From JBGTLW01 sp041743835 (GTDB lineage: Bacteria > Planctomycetota > Phycisphaerae > Phycisphaerales > Phycisphaeraceae), in the NCBI GenBank assembly GCA_041743835.1, contig JBGTLW010000223.1:1-8255 (forward strand): a stretch of DNA of 8,255 nucleotides, read 5' to 3'. The notes under the pieces are model-generated. The model was not told the origin of the DNA. It made no database searches and saw nothing but the letters and a program-made list of their open reading frames with translations. Shown here one piece after another: positions 1-6,520 of the stretch (positions are counted from its first letter, which is position 1; the number at the start of each line of letters is the position of its first letter). A program made the position numbers and the translations under genes.

Positions 1-238
1 GCCTTTGCGCGATGGCGAGATCGAATCCAAGGAAGGCACGCCCAGCGCGGACCTGCCCACAGCCGGGGGTGACGGCAGCGGCAGCGGTAGTGGCGGTTAC
101 AGCAACCAGCAGGTGCGGGGCGATGCTGAAGGCTCAGGCGATGGCACGCCCCGCAAGCGCCGCCGGCGTCGCCGCCGCCGTCGCGGTGATGGTGACTCGG
201 GCGACAGTAACACACCCCGCTCCGGTGATGACCAATGA
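1..238 (+). CDS. 3' end of a gene for a protein with a poly-arginine, low-complexity C-terminal tail (partial)
   Basis: The frame is open from the left edge (first full codon at base 2) to a TGA at 236-238, so only about the last 78 residues are visible. They form a disordered tail. First comes an acidic and Gly/Ser-rich linker with a GSGSGSGG run, then Lys followed by nine consecutive Arg (codons 158-184), then a short acidic Gly/Asp/Ser end. No folded domain is visible, so the family cannot be named. Arginine-rich tails of this kind are known on RNA-handling proteins such as DEAD-box helicases, RNase E/G-type nucleases and pseudouridine synthases; that is only a suggestion here. The Arg codons are mixed (CGC, CGG, CGT), which suggests selection for arginine rather than simple triplet slippage. 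The stop overlaps the ATG of the next gene (ATGA), implying co-transcription and coupled translation. Confidence 0.75.
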   Translation, partial: PLRDGEIESKEGTPSADLPTAGGDGSGSGSGGYSNQQVRGDAEGSGDGTPRKRRRRRRRRRGDGDSGDSNTPRSGDDQ

Positions 239-1263
239 CCGATGGTGCTAATCTCAAGGTGGCCGTGATTGGCCTTGGGCCGATCGGCAGGAGCTGCGCC
301 CGGGCCGCGCGGTTCGACCCCAATCTCACGCTCGTCGGCCTTGTGGATCACGACCCCGCCAAGGTCGGGCAGTCGGCAGCGGCGCTGGTCGATCCCGATG
401 GCGCAAAGCCCAGCGCCGATGAGGCCGGCCCGATCGTGACCGATGACCTGGACGCGGTGCTCGACACCCGCCCCGATGCCGTCGTCATCGCGACCAGTTC
501 CAGCTTCCAGGCCATCGCGCCGCTGCTTGAAACACTCGCGGCACGCGGTATTCATGCGGTGTCCAGTTGCGAGGAGATGGCCTGGCCCCGATACCGCCAC
601 GCACTGCTAACGCAGAAGATCGACGCCGCAGCCAAGGCGGGTGGCTCGGTGTTTCTGGGCACGGGTGTGAACCCCGGCTTCGCGATGGACACGCTGGCGG
701 TGACACTGGCGTCGATGGTGCGGCGGGTGTCGAAGGTCCGGTGTGTCCGCCGGACCGATGCGGCCCTGCGTCGTGAGCCTCTGCAAGCCAAGATCGGCGC
801 GACGCTCACCGTCGAAGAGTTCACCCGCCGCGGCCAGCAAAAGATGATCGGTCATCAGGGCATCGCCGAGTCGCTGGCGATGCTGGCCGCGGGTCTTGGG
901 CGCGACATCGAGCCCGGCTCGGTGGTCGAATCGCTGGAGCCTGTCGTCGCCGACACCGAGCGACAAAGCGCCCTGGGTTACATTGCCGCCGGCCGGGTCT
1001 GCGGCATGCGCAACACCGCGACGTGGGAAGACGACCGCCTGCGGATCGAGCTGGACCTGACGATGGCGGTAGGGTTGGACGATCCCAAGGACATGGTTTT
1101 CATCGAGGGGCCGGTCTCGCTGTGTTTGAAGATACCCGGCGCGTTGCCCGGTGACTCGGCGACGATCGCGGCCCTGATGAACCAGCTGCCCAACCTCAGC
1201 CGCGTGAAGCCCGGGCTGTTGACCATGCTGGATATGCCCCCCGCAGGTTGCAGGCGGTATTGA
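235..1263 (+). CDS. Dihydrodipicolinate reductase-like / 2,4-diaminopentanoate dehydrogenase-like NAD(P)-dependent oxidoreductase
   Basis: The 342-residue product begins with a Rossmann dinucleotide-binding fold: the strand KVAVIG leads into GLGPIG (residues 13-18), and an acidic VDHD segment follows at the end of the second strand. Residues 142-148 read GTGVNPG, a motif I associate with the diaminopentanoate dehydrogenase/DapB-like family, where it lies near the junction with the substrate domain. The protein is longer than true DapB (about 240-270 residues), and I do not see the DapB catalytic signature. A lysine-biosynthesis role is therefore doubtful; an amino-acid dehydrogenase acting on an unknown substrate is more likely. 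The ATG overlaps the previous stop by the four bases ATGA, and no Shine-Dalgarno site is evident, so translation is probably coupled. No metabolic partner genes lie nearby to fix the substrate. Family level is fairly secure; the exact reaction is not. Confidence 0.8.
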   Translation: MTDGANLKVAVIGLGPIGRSCARAARFDPNLTLVGLVDHDPAKVGQSAAALVDPDGAKPSADEAGPIVTDDLDAVLDTRPDAVVIATSSSFQAIAPLLETLAARGIHAVSSCEEMAWPRYRHALLTQKIDAAAKAGGSVFLGTGVNPGFAMDTLAVTLASMVRRVSKVRCVRRTDAALRREPLQAKIGATLTVEEFTRRGQQKMIGHQGIAESLAMLAAGLGRDIEPGSVVESLEPVVADTERQSALGYIAAGRVCGMRNTATWEDDRLRIELDLTMAVGLDDPKDMVFIEGPVSLCLKIPGALPGDSATIAALMNQLPNLSRVKPGLLTMLDMPPAGCRRY

Positions 1264-1297
1264 TGTGTGCGGTGCTTGGGGCGCGTCTGGCGTGTGC

Positions 1298-1328
1298 ATG
1301 ACACAGGCCCCGCCGTGTGTCCTACAAT
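1298..1328 (+). promoter_or_regulatory. Candidate sigma70-type promoter giving a leaderless mRNA for the ABC ATPase gene
   Basis: A TACAAT hexamer at 1323-1328 matches the -10 consensus at five of six bases. ATGACA at 1298-1303 resembles a -35 box, though the 19-base spacer is slightly long. Exactly seven bases separate the -10 box from the ATG at 1336, so transcription would be expected to begin at or within a base or two of the start codon. No Shine-Dalgarno site precedes that ATG. This is the usual layout of leaderless genes. The start site is inferred and not shown directly. Confidence 0.55.
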
Positions 1329-1335
1329 CCCATTT

Positions 1336-2082
1336 ATGACGTCCGCCTTCCACACCGATCATGTCGCCACCATCGAGGCGGTGACCAAGGTCTATCAGAA
1401 GCACAAGAACGCGCCGCCGGTACACGCGCTGCGTGGCATCGATCTGCTGATCCCGCGCGGGCAGTATCTGGCGATCATGGGGCCATCCGGCTCGGGCAAG
1501 AGCACGCTGATGAATCTGATCGGCTGCCTTGACCGGCCCACGCAGGGGCGGTACCTGCTCGACGGGCAGGACGTGGCGCAGATGGACGACCGCGAGTTGT
1601 CGCGGGTGCGTGGGGAACGCGTGGGCTTTGTGTTCCAGGCGTTCAACCTGATCCCGCAGCTCACGGTGCAGCGCAATGTTGAGGTGCCGCTGTTCTACCG
1701 TGGGCTGTCCGTGCGTGAGACCCGTGAGAGGGCGATGGCGGCGATCGAGAGCGTGGGGCTGGCCGACCGCGGCTCGCACCGCCCCGCGGAGCTATCCGGC
1801 GGGCCGATGCAACGCGTCGCCATCGCCCGGGCACTGGTAGGCGACCCCGCCATCCTTCTGGCAGACGAGCCGACCGGGGCGCTGGACTCCAAGACCGGCG
1901 AGGCCATCATGGCTGTGTTCCACCAGCTCCACGCCCAGGGCCTGACGATCATCATGGTCACCCACGATGAGCACGTCGCGAAGCACTGCCAGCGTGTCGT
2001 GCGCCTGCTGGATGGGCGGCTGGACCGTGACGAGGCGGTGACAGACCGGATCACGCCGCAGGTCGTTGCCGAGGCTCCCTGA
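1336..2082 (+). CDS. ABC transporter ATP-binding protein, LolD/MacB-like family
   Basis: The 248-residue product is a complete nucleotide-binding domain of the family that drives MacB/LolCDE/FtsX-type membrane proteins. Visible motifs are Walker A GPSGSGKST (49-57, Lys55), Q-loop Gln101 in VFQAFNLIPQLTV, a signature at 153-157, Walker B ILLADE (Asp177, Glu178), the D-loop in TGALDS, and the switch His210 in VTHD. NLIPQLTV and DEPTGALDS are typical of this family. The signature reads LSGGP rather than the usual LSGGQ. The ATG at 1336 is chosen over an in-frame upstream ATG at 1267 because the family alignment begins soon after it and a -10 box sits at the correct distance. The extra upstream residues look non-native. 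No permease gene is adjacent: the neighbours are a dehydrogenase and a protease. Its partner and cargo are therefore unknown; likely roles include lipoprotein release or efflux. Confidence 0.92.
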   Translation: MTSAFHTDHVATIEAVTKVYQKHKNAPPVHALRGIDLLIPRGQYLAIMGPSGSGKSTLMNLIGCLDRPTQGRYLLDGQDVAQMDDRELSRVRGERVGFVFQAFNLIPQLTVQRNVEVPLFYRGLSVRETRERAMAAIESVGLADRGSHRPAELSGGPMQRVAIARALVGDPAILLADEPTGALDSKTGEAIMAVFHQLHAQGLTIIMVTHDEHVAKHCQRVVRLLDGRLDRDEAVTDRITPQVVAEAP

Positions 2083-2124
2083 CCACCCCGGCGGTGCGGG
2101 TGGCGGCGGGGGCTGCCCCAAAAC

Positions 2125-2151
2125 CTCAAGGAAATCCCGGCGATTCTTGAG
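2125..2151 (+). terminator. Imperfect hairpin downstream of the ABC ATPase gene (possible terminator)
   Basis: CTCAAG (2125-2130) pairs with CTTGAG (2146-2151), and AATC (2133-2136) pairs with GATT (2142-2145), with a two-base bulge (GA) on the left arm and a five-base CCGGC loop. This gives a 10-bp stem 43 bases after the stop codon. The stem is only moderately GC-rich, and the downstream T-run is poor: a TTTT appears only about ten bases later. It may stop transcription weakly or simply protect the 3' end. Confidence 0.35.
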
Positions 2152-2202
2152 ATTGCGACAGTTTTCGTGCCACGCCGCGCGACGGCGGGGCGGGTTGGTG
2201 GA

Positions 2203-2208
2203 TATGCT
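2203..2208 (+). promoter_or_regulatory. Weak candidate -10 box upstream of sppA
   Basis: TATGCT at 2203-2208 resembles a -10 hexamer and lies in the gap before sppA, downstream of the candidate hairpin. Transcription starting about seven bases later would leave a short leader containing the GAGGT ribosome site at 2234-2238. No convincing -35 box is seen at 16-18 bases upstream, where the DNA is very G-rich. Support comes from position and one hexamer only. Confidence 0.3.
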
Positions 2209-2233
2209 TAGCTTGTGCCCCGGTCACCCACAT

Positions 2234-2238
2234 GAGGT
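2234..2238 (+). promoter_or_regulatory. Shine-Dalgarno site GAGGT favouring the sppA start at 2244
   Basis: GAGGT lies five bases before the ATG at 2244. An in-frame ATG at 2232 overlaps this site and has no recognisable site of its own, so 2244 is the better-supported start. The difference is only four residues at the tip of the signal peptide. Confidence 0.5.
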
Positions 2239-2243
2239 ATGCC

Positions 2244-4103
2244 ATGATGCTGCGTTTTATTTCTTTACTTAAGCCCGCGTGTCTGGTGTTCGCTTTGCTG
2301 TGCGCCCAGGCTATCGTCGCGCAGCCAGCCGACCAACCGGCGCTTGCGCAGGAGCAGGGGGGCGGCAAGCTCGTGGGCTGGCTGGAGCTCAACGATGCCC
2401 TGCGTGAAGGGCCTCTGCCGTTCGCGTGGATGTCGGTGGATGACGCGGGGCCTTCGCTGTCGGATGTGCTCAAGCAGATCGACACCGTCGCCAAGGGCGA
2501 GCAGTACCTGGGCATGGTCGTGTATCTGGATCAGCCGCAGCTCACGATGACCCAGGTGGGCGCGATCGCCGATGCGGTGCGGGCAGCACGGGCCAACGGC
2601 AAGAAGGTGCTGGCCTTCTCGGAGGTGTACGACATGCGTGCGTACCTGATCGCCAGCGCCTGCGATGAGATCCTGCTCCAGCACAAGGGCGGGGTCGAGG
2701 TGTACGGCCTCGCGGTGGAAGAGATGTATCTCGCGGGCATGCTGGAGAAGATCGGCGTCAAGGCCGACCTCGTGCAGATCGGCAAGTTCAAGGGTGCCGA
2801 AGACCCCATGACCCGCACCGGCCCCAGCCCCGCGTGGGACGAGACTTTCGACAACCTGCTCGACGACATGTACGGCCAGATGCTCGAGCGGATCATGGAC
2901 GGCCGCCGGATGACGCGCGAGCAGGCCGAGGCGCTGGTCGCTCAGACGTGGGCGCTCAAGGACACGGACCTGCTGCGTCAGCGTGTGGTGGATCGGCTGA
3001 CCGATCGAGACATGGTCGATGCGCTGGATATCGCCTTCGGCGAGGGCTTTGCGTGGGACGACGCGATGGGGCTGGCTGGCGGGGCCGCGATGCCCACCAA
3101 TCCGTTCATGCTTTTTCAGATGCTGTTTCAGGAGCGGACGGTCACGACGACGCGCCCGACCATCGCGGTGATCCACGCCGTCGGCCCGATCCACATGGGC
3201 GAGTCGAGCACGGGCGATGGCCTGTTCTCCAGCGATGCGATCGGCGCGAAGACGATGGTCCGCGTGCTGGGCGAAGCGCGGGACGACGACAAGATTAAGG
3301 GCGTGGTGATCCGCATGGATTCGCCCGGCGGTTCGGCGTTGGCGTCGGAGGTGATCTGGCAGGCGGTGCGTCAAGTTGCGGAGAAGAAGCCGGTGTCGGT
3401 CAGTGTGGGCGGCGTGGCGGCGTCGGGGGGCTACTACATCGCGTGTGCCGCCGACCAGATTTACGTCTGGGACCAGTCGATCATCGGGTCGATCGGCGTG
3501 GTGGGGGGGAAGCTGACGCTGGGCGGGTTGTACGAGTGGGCGGGCATCAGCATCAACCGCCGATCGCGCGGCCAGAACGCGGACATGTTCAACTCCGTCG
3601 AGCCGTTCACCGCGCCGCAGCGCGAGCTGGTGCGTCAGGCGATGGTGACGGTGTACGACCAGTTCACCGACCGGGTCGCGCGTGGCCGGGGCAACCGGAT
3701 TGCGGATGTGTCGCTCGTGGCCGAGGGCCGGGTCTTCACCGGTCGGCAGGGCGTCGCCAGCGGCATGGCCGACAAGCTGGGCGGGCTGGACATGGCGCTC
3801 ACGGACATGGCCCAGAAGCTGGACCTCAAGCCCGGCAACTACGATCTCTATCACCTGCCCCAGCCGATGTCGCTCCCGGATTTCCTCAGCGGCTTGATGT
3901 CGGCCCAGTCCCCAGCGATGCAATCGATGACCAAGCCCGCCGGTGTCGCGGCTGGGGCCGAGGCCTCGGCTGCGCTGGCGACAGCGAAGCGGCTGCTGGG
4001 CCCCGCGGCTTGGGAGTCGGTCACCCTTTCGCTGGACGGGCTGCTCATGCTCCGCGATGAGCCGGTGCTGATGCTCATGCCCCACGCGATCATCGTGAAA
4101 TAA
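2244..4103 (+). CDS. sppA: Signal peptide peptidase SppA, long (67-kDa) type, peptidase family S49
   Basis: The product (619 residues from the ATG at 2244; 623 if the ATG at 2232 is used) matches the tandem-domain S49 proteases, close to the roughly 618 residues of E. coli SppA. In that family Lys and Ser form a catalytic dyad that degrades cleaved signal peptides at the membrane. An N-terminal signal or anchor segment has basic residues (Arg4, Lys10), a hydrophobic core at about 12-25, and a possible cleavage after Ala26. The first S49 repeat carries the Lys in KFKGAEDP (Lys183), equivalent to E. coli Lys209. The second repeat begins near residue 303 (IAVIHAVGPI), has MDSPGGS, and contains VAASGGYY with the nucleophile Ser394, equivalent to Ser409. 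Both catalytic residues are intact. The gene follows a 161-base gap and precedes the wall-synthesis genes on the same strand. It may share their transcript, although inverted repeats lie between. Confidence 0.93.
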   Translation: MMLRFISLLKPACLVFALLCAQAIVAQPADQPALAQEQGGGKLVGWLELNDALREGPLPFAWMSVDDAGPSLSDVLKQIDTVAKGEQYLGMVVYLDQPQLTMTQVGAIADAVRAARANGKKVLAFSEVYDMRAYLIASACDEILLQHKGGVEVYGLAVEEMYLAGMLEKIGVKADLVQIGKFKGAEDPMTRTGPSPAWDETFDNLLDDMYGQMLERIMDGRRMTREQAEALVAQTWALKDTDLLRQRVVDRLTDRDMVDALDIAFGEGFAWDDAMGLAGGAAMPTNPFMLFQMLFQERTVTTTRPTIAVIHAVGPIHMGESSTGDGLFSSDAIGAKTMVRVLGEARDDDKIKGVVIRMDSPGGSALASEVIWQAVRQVAEKKPVSVSVGGVAASGGYYIACAADQIYVWDQSIIGSIGVVGGKLTLGGLYEWAGISINRRSRGQNADMFNSVEPFTAPQRELVRQAMVTVYDQFTDRVARGRGNRIADVSLVAEGRVFTGRQGVASGMADKLGGLDMALTDMAQKLDLKPGNYDLYHLPQPMSLPDFLSGLMSAQSPAMQSMTKPAGVAAGAEASAALATAKRLLGPAAWESVTLSLDGLLMLRDEPVLMLMPHAIIVK

Positions 4104-4145
4104 GGGCCGGTCCATGGCCCGCCCCTCGATCGGGGAGATGAGGGG
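4104..4145 (+). repeat. Two short adjacent inverted repeats between sppA and the PBP2 gene
   Basis: GGGCC (4104-4108) pairs with GGCCC (4116-4120) across a seven-base loop, starting directly after the sppA stop. CCCCTC (4122-4127) then pairs with GAGGGG (4140-4145) across twelve bases. Within the second, CCCC (4122-4125) can instead pair with GGGG (4132-4135). No T-run follows either hairpin, so a standard terminator is unlikely. They could attenuate read-through into the PBP2 gene or form an mRNA end structure. In GC-rich DNA such pairings also arise by chance. Confidence 0.35.
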
Positions 4146-4206
4146 GGATGAATCGTCAGGTCGGCCCCGCGTGGTGGCCGATACATACCCGGTGTCCCCA
4201 GGCCAT

Positions 4207-4212
4207 GGAGGG
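4207..4212 (+). promoter_or_regulatory. Shine-Dalgarno site GGAGGG favouring the PBP2 start at 4223
   Basis: GGAGGG is a strong anti-16S match ten bases before the ATG at 4223. The farther upstream in-frame ATG at 4148 has a G-run touching the start codon, which is too close to act as a normal site. Starting at 4223 also gives the short basic cytoplasmic stretch plus single membrane helix typical of class B penicillin-binding proteins. Confidence 0.55.
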
Positions 4213-4222
4213 CCTTTTGCCG

Positions 4223-6520
4223 ATGCGGCGTGCCTTACGCGATGCCATCCCCAGCATGTTCCACCGCCGGCTTGTCCTGCTGGCGGTGTGCGCCTGCGCC
4301 GTGATCGTCCTGCTGGTGCTGTCCGCGGCAAGGCTGACGGTCGGCCCCGCACACGCCAACGCCAGCCGCGAGGCCGCGAGCAAGCTCCGCATCGTTGAGA
4401 TCGTGCCCACCGTGCGGGGCCGCATCCTCGACCGCCGCGGCCGCGTCCTGGCCCACGACGAAGCGGGCTGGGATATCGCGGTGAATTACAGCCTCATCGA
4501 TGGCTCATGGGCACACCGTCAGGCCCTCGCCGCAGCCCGCGCCAGCAACCCAAACCGCCCGTGGGCTTCCATCCCCGCCGCCGAGCGTGAGCGCCTGCTC
4601 GCCACACACCAGCTCGACTTCGACCGTCAGGTCGATGAGTTGTGGACGATGCTGGGCGACCTCGGCGGGCTGGGGCCGCAGCAGATCGAGCACCGCCGCA
4701 CCGACATCGCCAGCCGTGTGCAGGACCTCAAAGCATTTCTGATGACGCGCTGGCGCGAGGAACTCTCAGATGAGCTTGGCAGCGATGTGCCGCTCTCCGC
4801 GGTGGACCGCCCGATCGCGGAAGAGCGCCAGCCTCACGCCGTGCTGTATGACGTGAGCGACTTCGTCCGGCAGGAGGTCCAGCGATTTATCGCCGACGCC
4901 GCGACCGACCGACCCGAGGCGATGGGGATGCGCGCTTGGCGCGAGGTGGTGGTTCACAGGCCGACCCAGCGGCGATACCCCCTTGAGACCATGACCCTGC
5001 TGGTCGACCGCTCGACCCTCCCGCCCACCATCGCGGACCAGGTGGAGCAGGAGATCACGGTCGAGGGCGTGGCCATGCACCTGCTGGGGCAGACGCGCAA
5101 GATCAAGGCAGAGGACCTCACCCGGCTGAACCGCCCGTTCAGCAGGATCAACGCCGACGGCCAGGTGGTGTACGACCTAGGCGGGTACAGCGCCCGTTGG
5201 CCGGATGACAACGTGGGCTCCGGTGCGCTGGAGCAGGCGATGGAGCAGCAACTCCGCGGATCGCGCGGCCGCTACCTCCGGCACTTGGACAACGGCCACC
5301 GCGAGGTCCACGCAGAACCCCGCGCCGGACACGACATCCAGACCACGCTCGACATCCAGCTCCAGGCCCGCATCCAGGCCATCATGTCCCCCGAGTTCGG
5401 GCTGATGGTCACCAACACGTGGCACGGCTCCAAGGCGTCCGAGGCCGGAGACTTGGGCAAGCCACTCGCCGGCGCAGCGGTTGTGATGGATGTGGAGACC
5501 GGCGAAGTCCTGGCCGCGGTGTCCATGCCCGCCATGCCGCTCCGCCTCCTGCGAGACGACCCCGACCAGATCTTCCGAAACCCCGAGTACCTGCCCTGGG
5601 TCAACCGCGTCACCATGACCAGCTACCAGCCCGGCTCGACGCTCAAGCCTTTCGTCCTGCTCGCCGCCGCGAGCGCGGGTGTCCACGACGTGCAAACACC
5701 CATCCGCTGCGAGGGCATCTTCGACCGCGACCACCCGACCCGACACCGCTGCTGGATCTTCCGCCAGTACATGTCGCAGCATGGCCCGGTCTCCGCCGCG
5801 CGATCGCTCGAAGTCTCCTGCAACATCTACTACTACACCCTCGGCAAACGCCTGGGCATCCCCGCGCTCAACCAGTGGTACGGCCGCTTCGGGCTCGGCG
5901 CTCCCACAGGCTGCGGCGTCGAGGAAAGCCCCGGCGACCTGCCCGACCCGGCCACCACCTACCGCGATGAATCCATCAACATGGGCATCGGCCAAGGGCC
6001 CGTGGGCTGGACCCCGCTCCAGGCCGCAGCCGCGTATGCCATGCTCGGCCGCGATGGGGATTACATCGCCCCAACCTTCATCATCGACGAGCACCGCACC
6101 TCCCAGCGCCGCCAGGAAAAGCTCAAGCTCAACGCCGCCGCACTCCGCGAAGCGATGGAGGGTTTGCACGGCAGCGTGTACGGCTCGGAAGGCACGGGCA
6201 GACACCTACCCCTCGAAGGCCGGCCACTCATCTTCAACGCCAAGGGTGTCACCGTCTTCGGCAAGTCCGGCACCGCACAGACCGGCAGGTTCCGCTGGAT
6301 CGACCACAACCTCGATGGCCAGCGAGACCCCGGCGAAGTCATCCCCGACCCCGAGACCCACGCCTGGTTCGTCGCACTCGTCCAGCCGGACGCAGCCAGA
6401 CGCCCGACCCACGCCATCATCGTCATCACCGAGTACGCCGGCAGCGGGGCAAAGGTCTCCGGGCCGATTGTCAATCAGATCATCCACGCCCTTCAAACCG
6501 AGGGATACCTGCCGTCTTGA
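4223..6520 (+). CDS. mrdA: Peptidoglycan D,D-transpeptidase, penicillin-binding protein 2 (class B PBP, elongation type)
   Basis: Cross-links peptidoglycan stem peptides outside the membrane, working with RodA. From the ATG at 4223 the product has 765 residues (790 from the alternative ATG at 4148). It shows a basic N-terminus (Arg2, Arg3, Arg15, Arg16), one membrane helix at about 17-36, and the PBP dimerisation motif RGRILDRRG at 65-73. A GSGALEQ motif begins near 332 and is followed by AGHDI and TTLDIQLQ, the standard hinge into the catalytic domain. The transpeptidase domain has all three active-site motifs: STLK (nucleophile Ser472, Lys475), SCN (532-534) and KSGT (681-684). It is well above the roughly 630 residues of E. 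coli PBP2; most of the excess lies between residues 80 and 330. The stop overlaps the rodA start, and this pairing supports PBP2 over the division enzyme PBP3/FtsI. The upstream start remains possible. Confidence 0.93.
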   Translation: MRRALRDAIPSMFHRRLVLLAVCACAVIVLLVLSAARLTVGPAHANASREAASKLRIVEIVPTVRGRILDRRGRVLAHDEAGWDIAVNYSLIDGSWAHRQALAAARASNPNRPWASIPAAERERLLATHQLDFDRQVDELWTMLGDLGGLGPQQIEHRRTDIASRVQDLKAFLMTRWREELSDELGSDVPLSAVDRPIAEERQPHAVLYDVSDFVRQEVQRFIADAATDRPEAMGMRAWREVVVHRPTQRRYPLETMTLLVDRSTLPPTIADQVEQEITVEGVAMHLLGQTRKIKAEDLTRLNRPFSRINADGQVVYDLGGYSARWPDDNVGSGALEQAMEQQLRGSRGRYLRHLDNGHREVHAEPRAGHDIQTTLDIQLQARIQAIMSPEFGLMVTNTWHGSKASEAGDLGKPLAGAAVVMDVETGEVLAAVSMPAMPLRLLRDDPDQIFRNPEYLPWVNRVTMTSYQPGSTLKPFVLLAAASAGVHDVQTPIRCEGIFDRDHPTRHRCWIFRQYMSQHGPVSAARSLEVSCNIYYYTLGKRLGIPALNQWYGRFGLGAPTGCGVEESPGDLPDPATTYRDESINMGIGQGPVGWTPLQAAAAYAMLGRDGDYIAPTFIIDEHRTSQRRQEKLKLNAAALREAMEGLHGSVYGSEGTGRHLPLEGRPLIFNAKGVTVFGKSGTAQTGRFRWIDHNLDGQRDPGEVIPDPETHAWFVALVQPDAARRPTHAIIVITEYAGSGAKVSGPIVNQIIHALQTEGYLPS

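Noticed and set aside
1267..1335. Upstream ATG at 1267 as the start of the ABC ATPase
   Set aside because: The extra 23 residues look unlike the family and would place the good -10 box inside the coding region; the ATG at 1336 fits the family length.
607..1779. A 390-codon open frame on the - strand opposite the dehydrogenase and ABC ATPase genes
   Set aside because: His/Arg/Gln-rich composition, no motif, and it covers two well-supported + strand genes and the promoter gap between them.
2101..2125. GGGG-GCTG-CCCC hairpin followed by AAAA as a terminator
   Set aside because: The homopolymer after it on the + strand is A, not T. On the - strand the T-run would precede the stem. It cannot be a standard terminator in either direction.
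2265..4352. A 695-codon open frame on the - strand opposite sppA
   Set aside because: It is an antisense shadow of a GC-rich gene: rich in His, Arg and Pro, with no recognisable domain, while the + strand has a complete S49 protease with catalytic residues.
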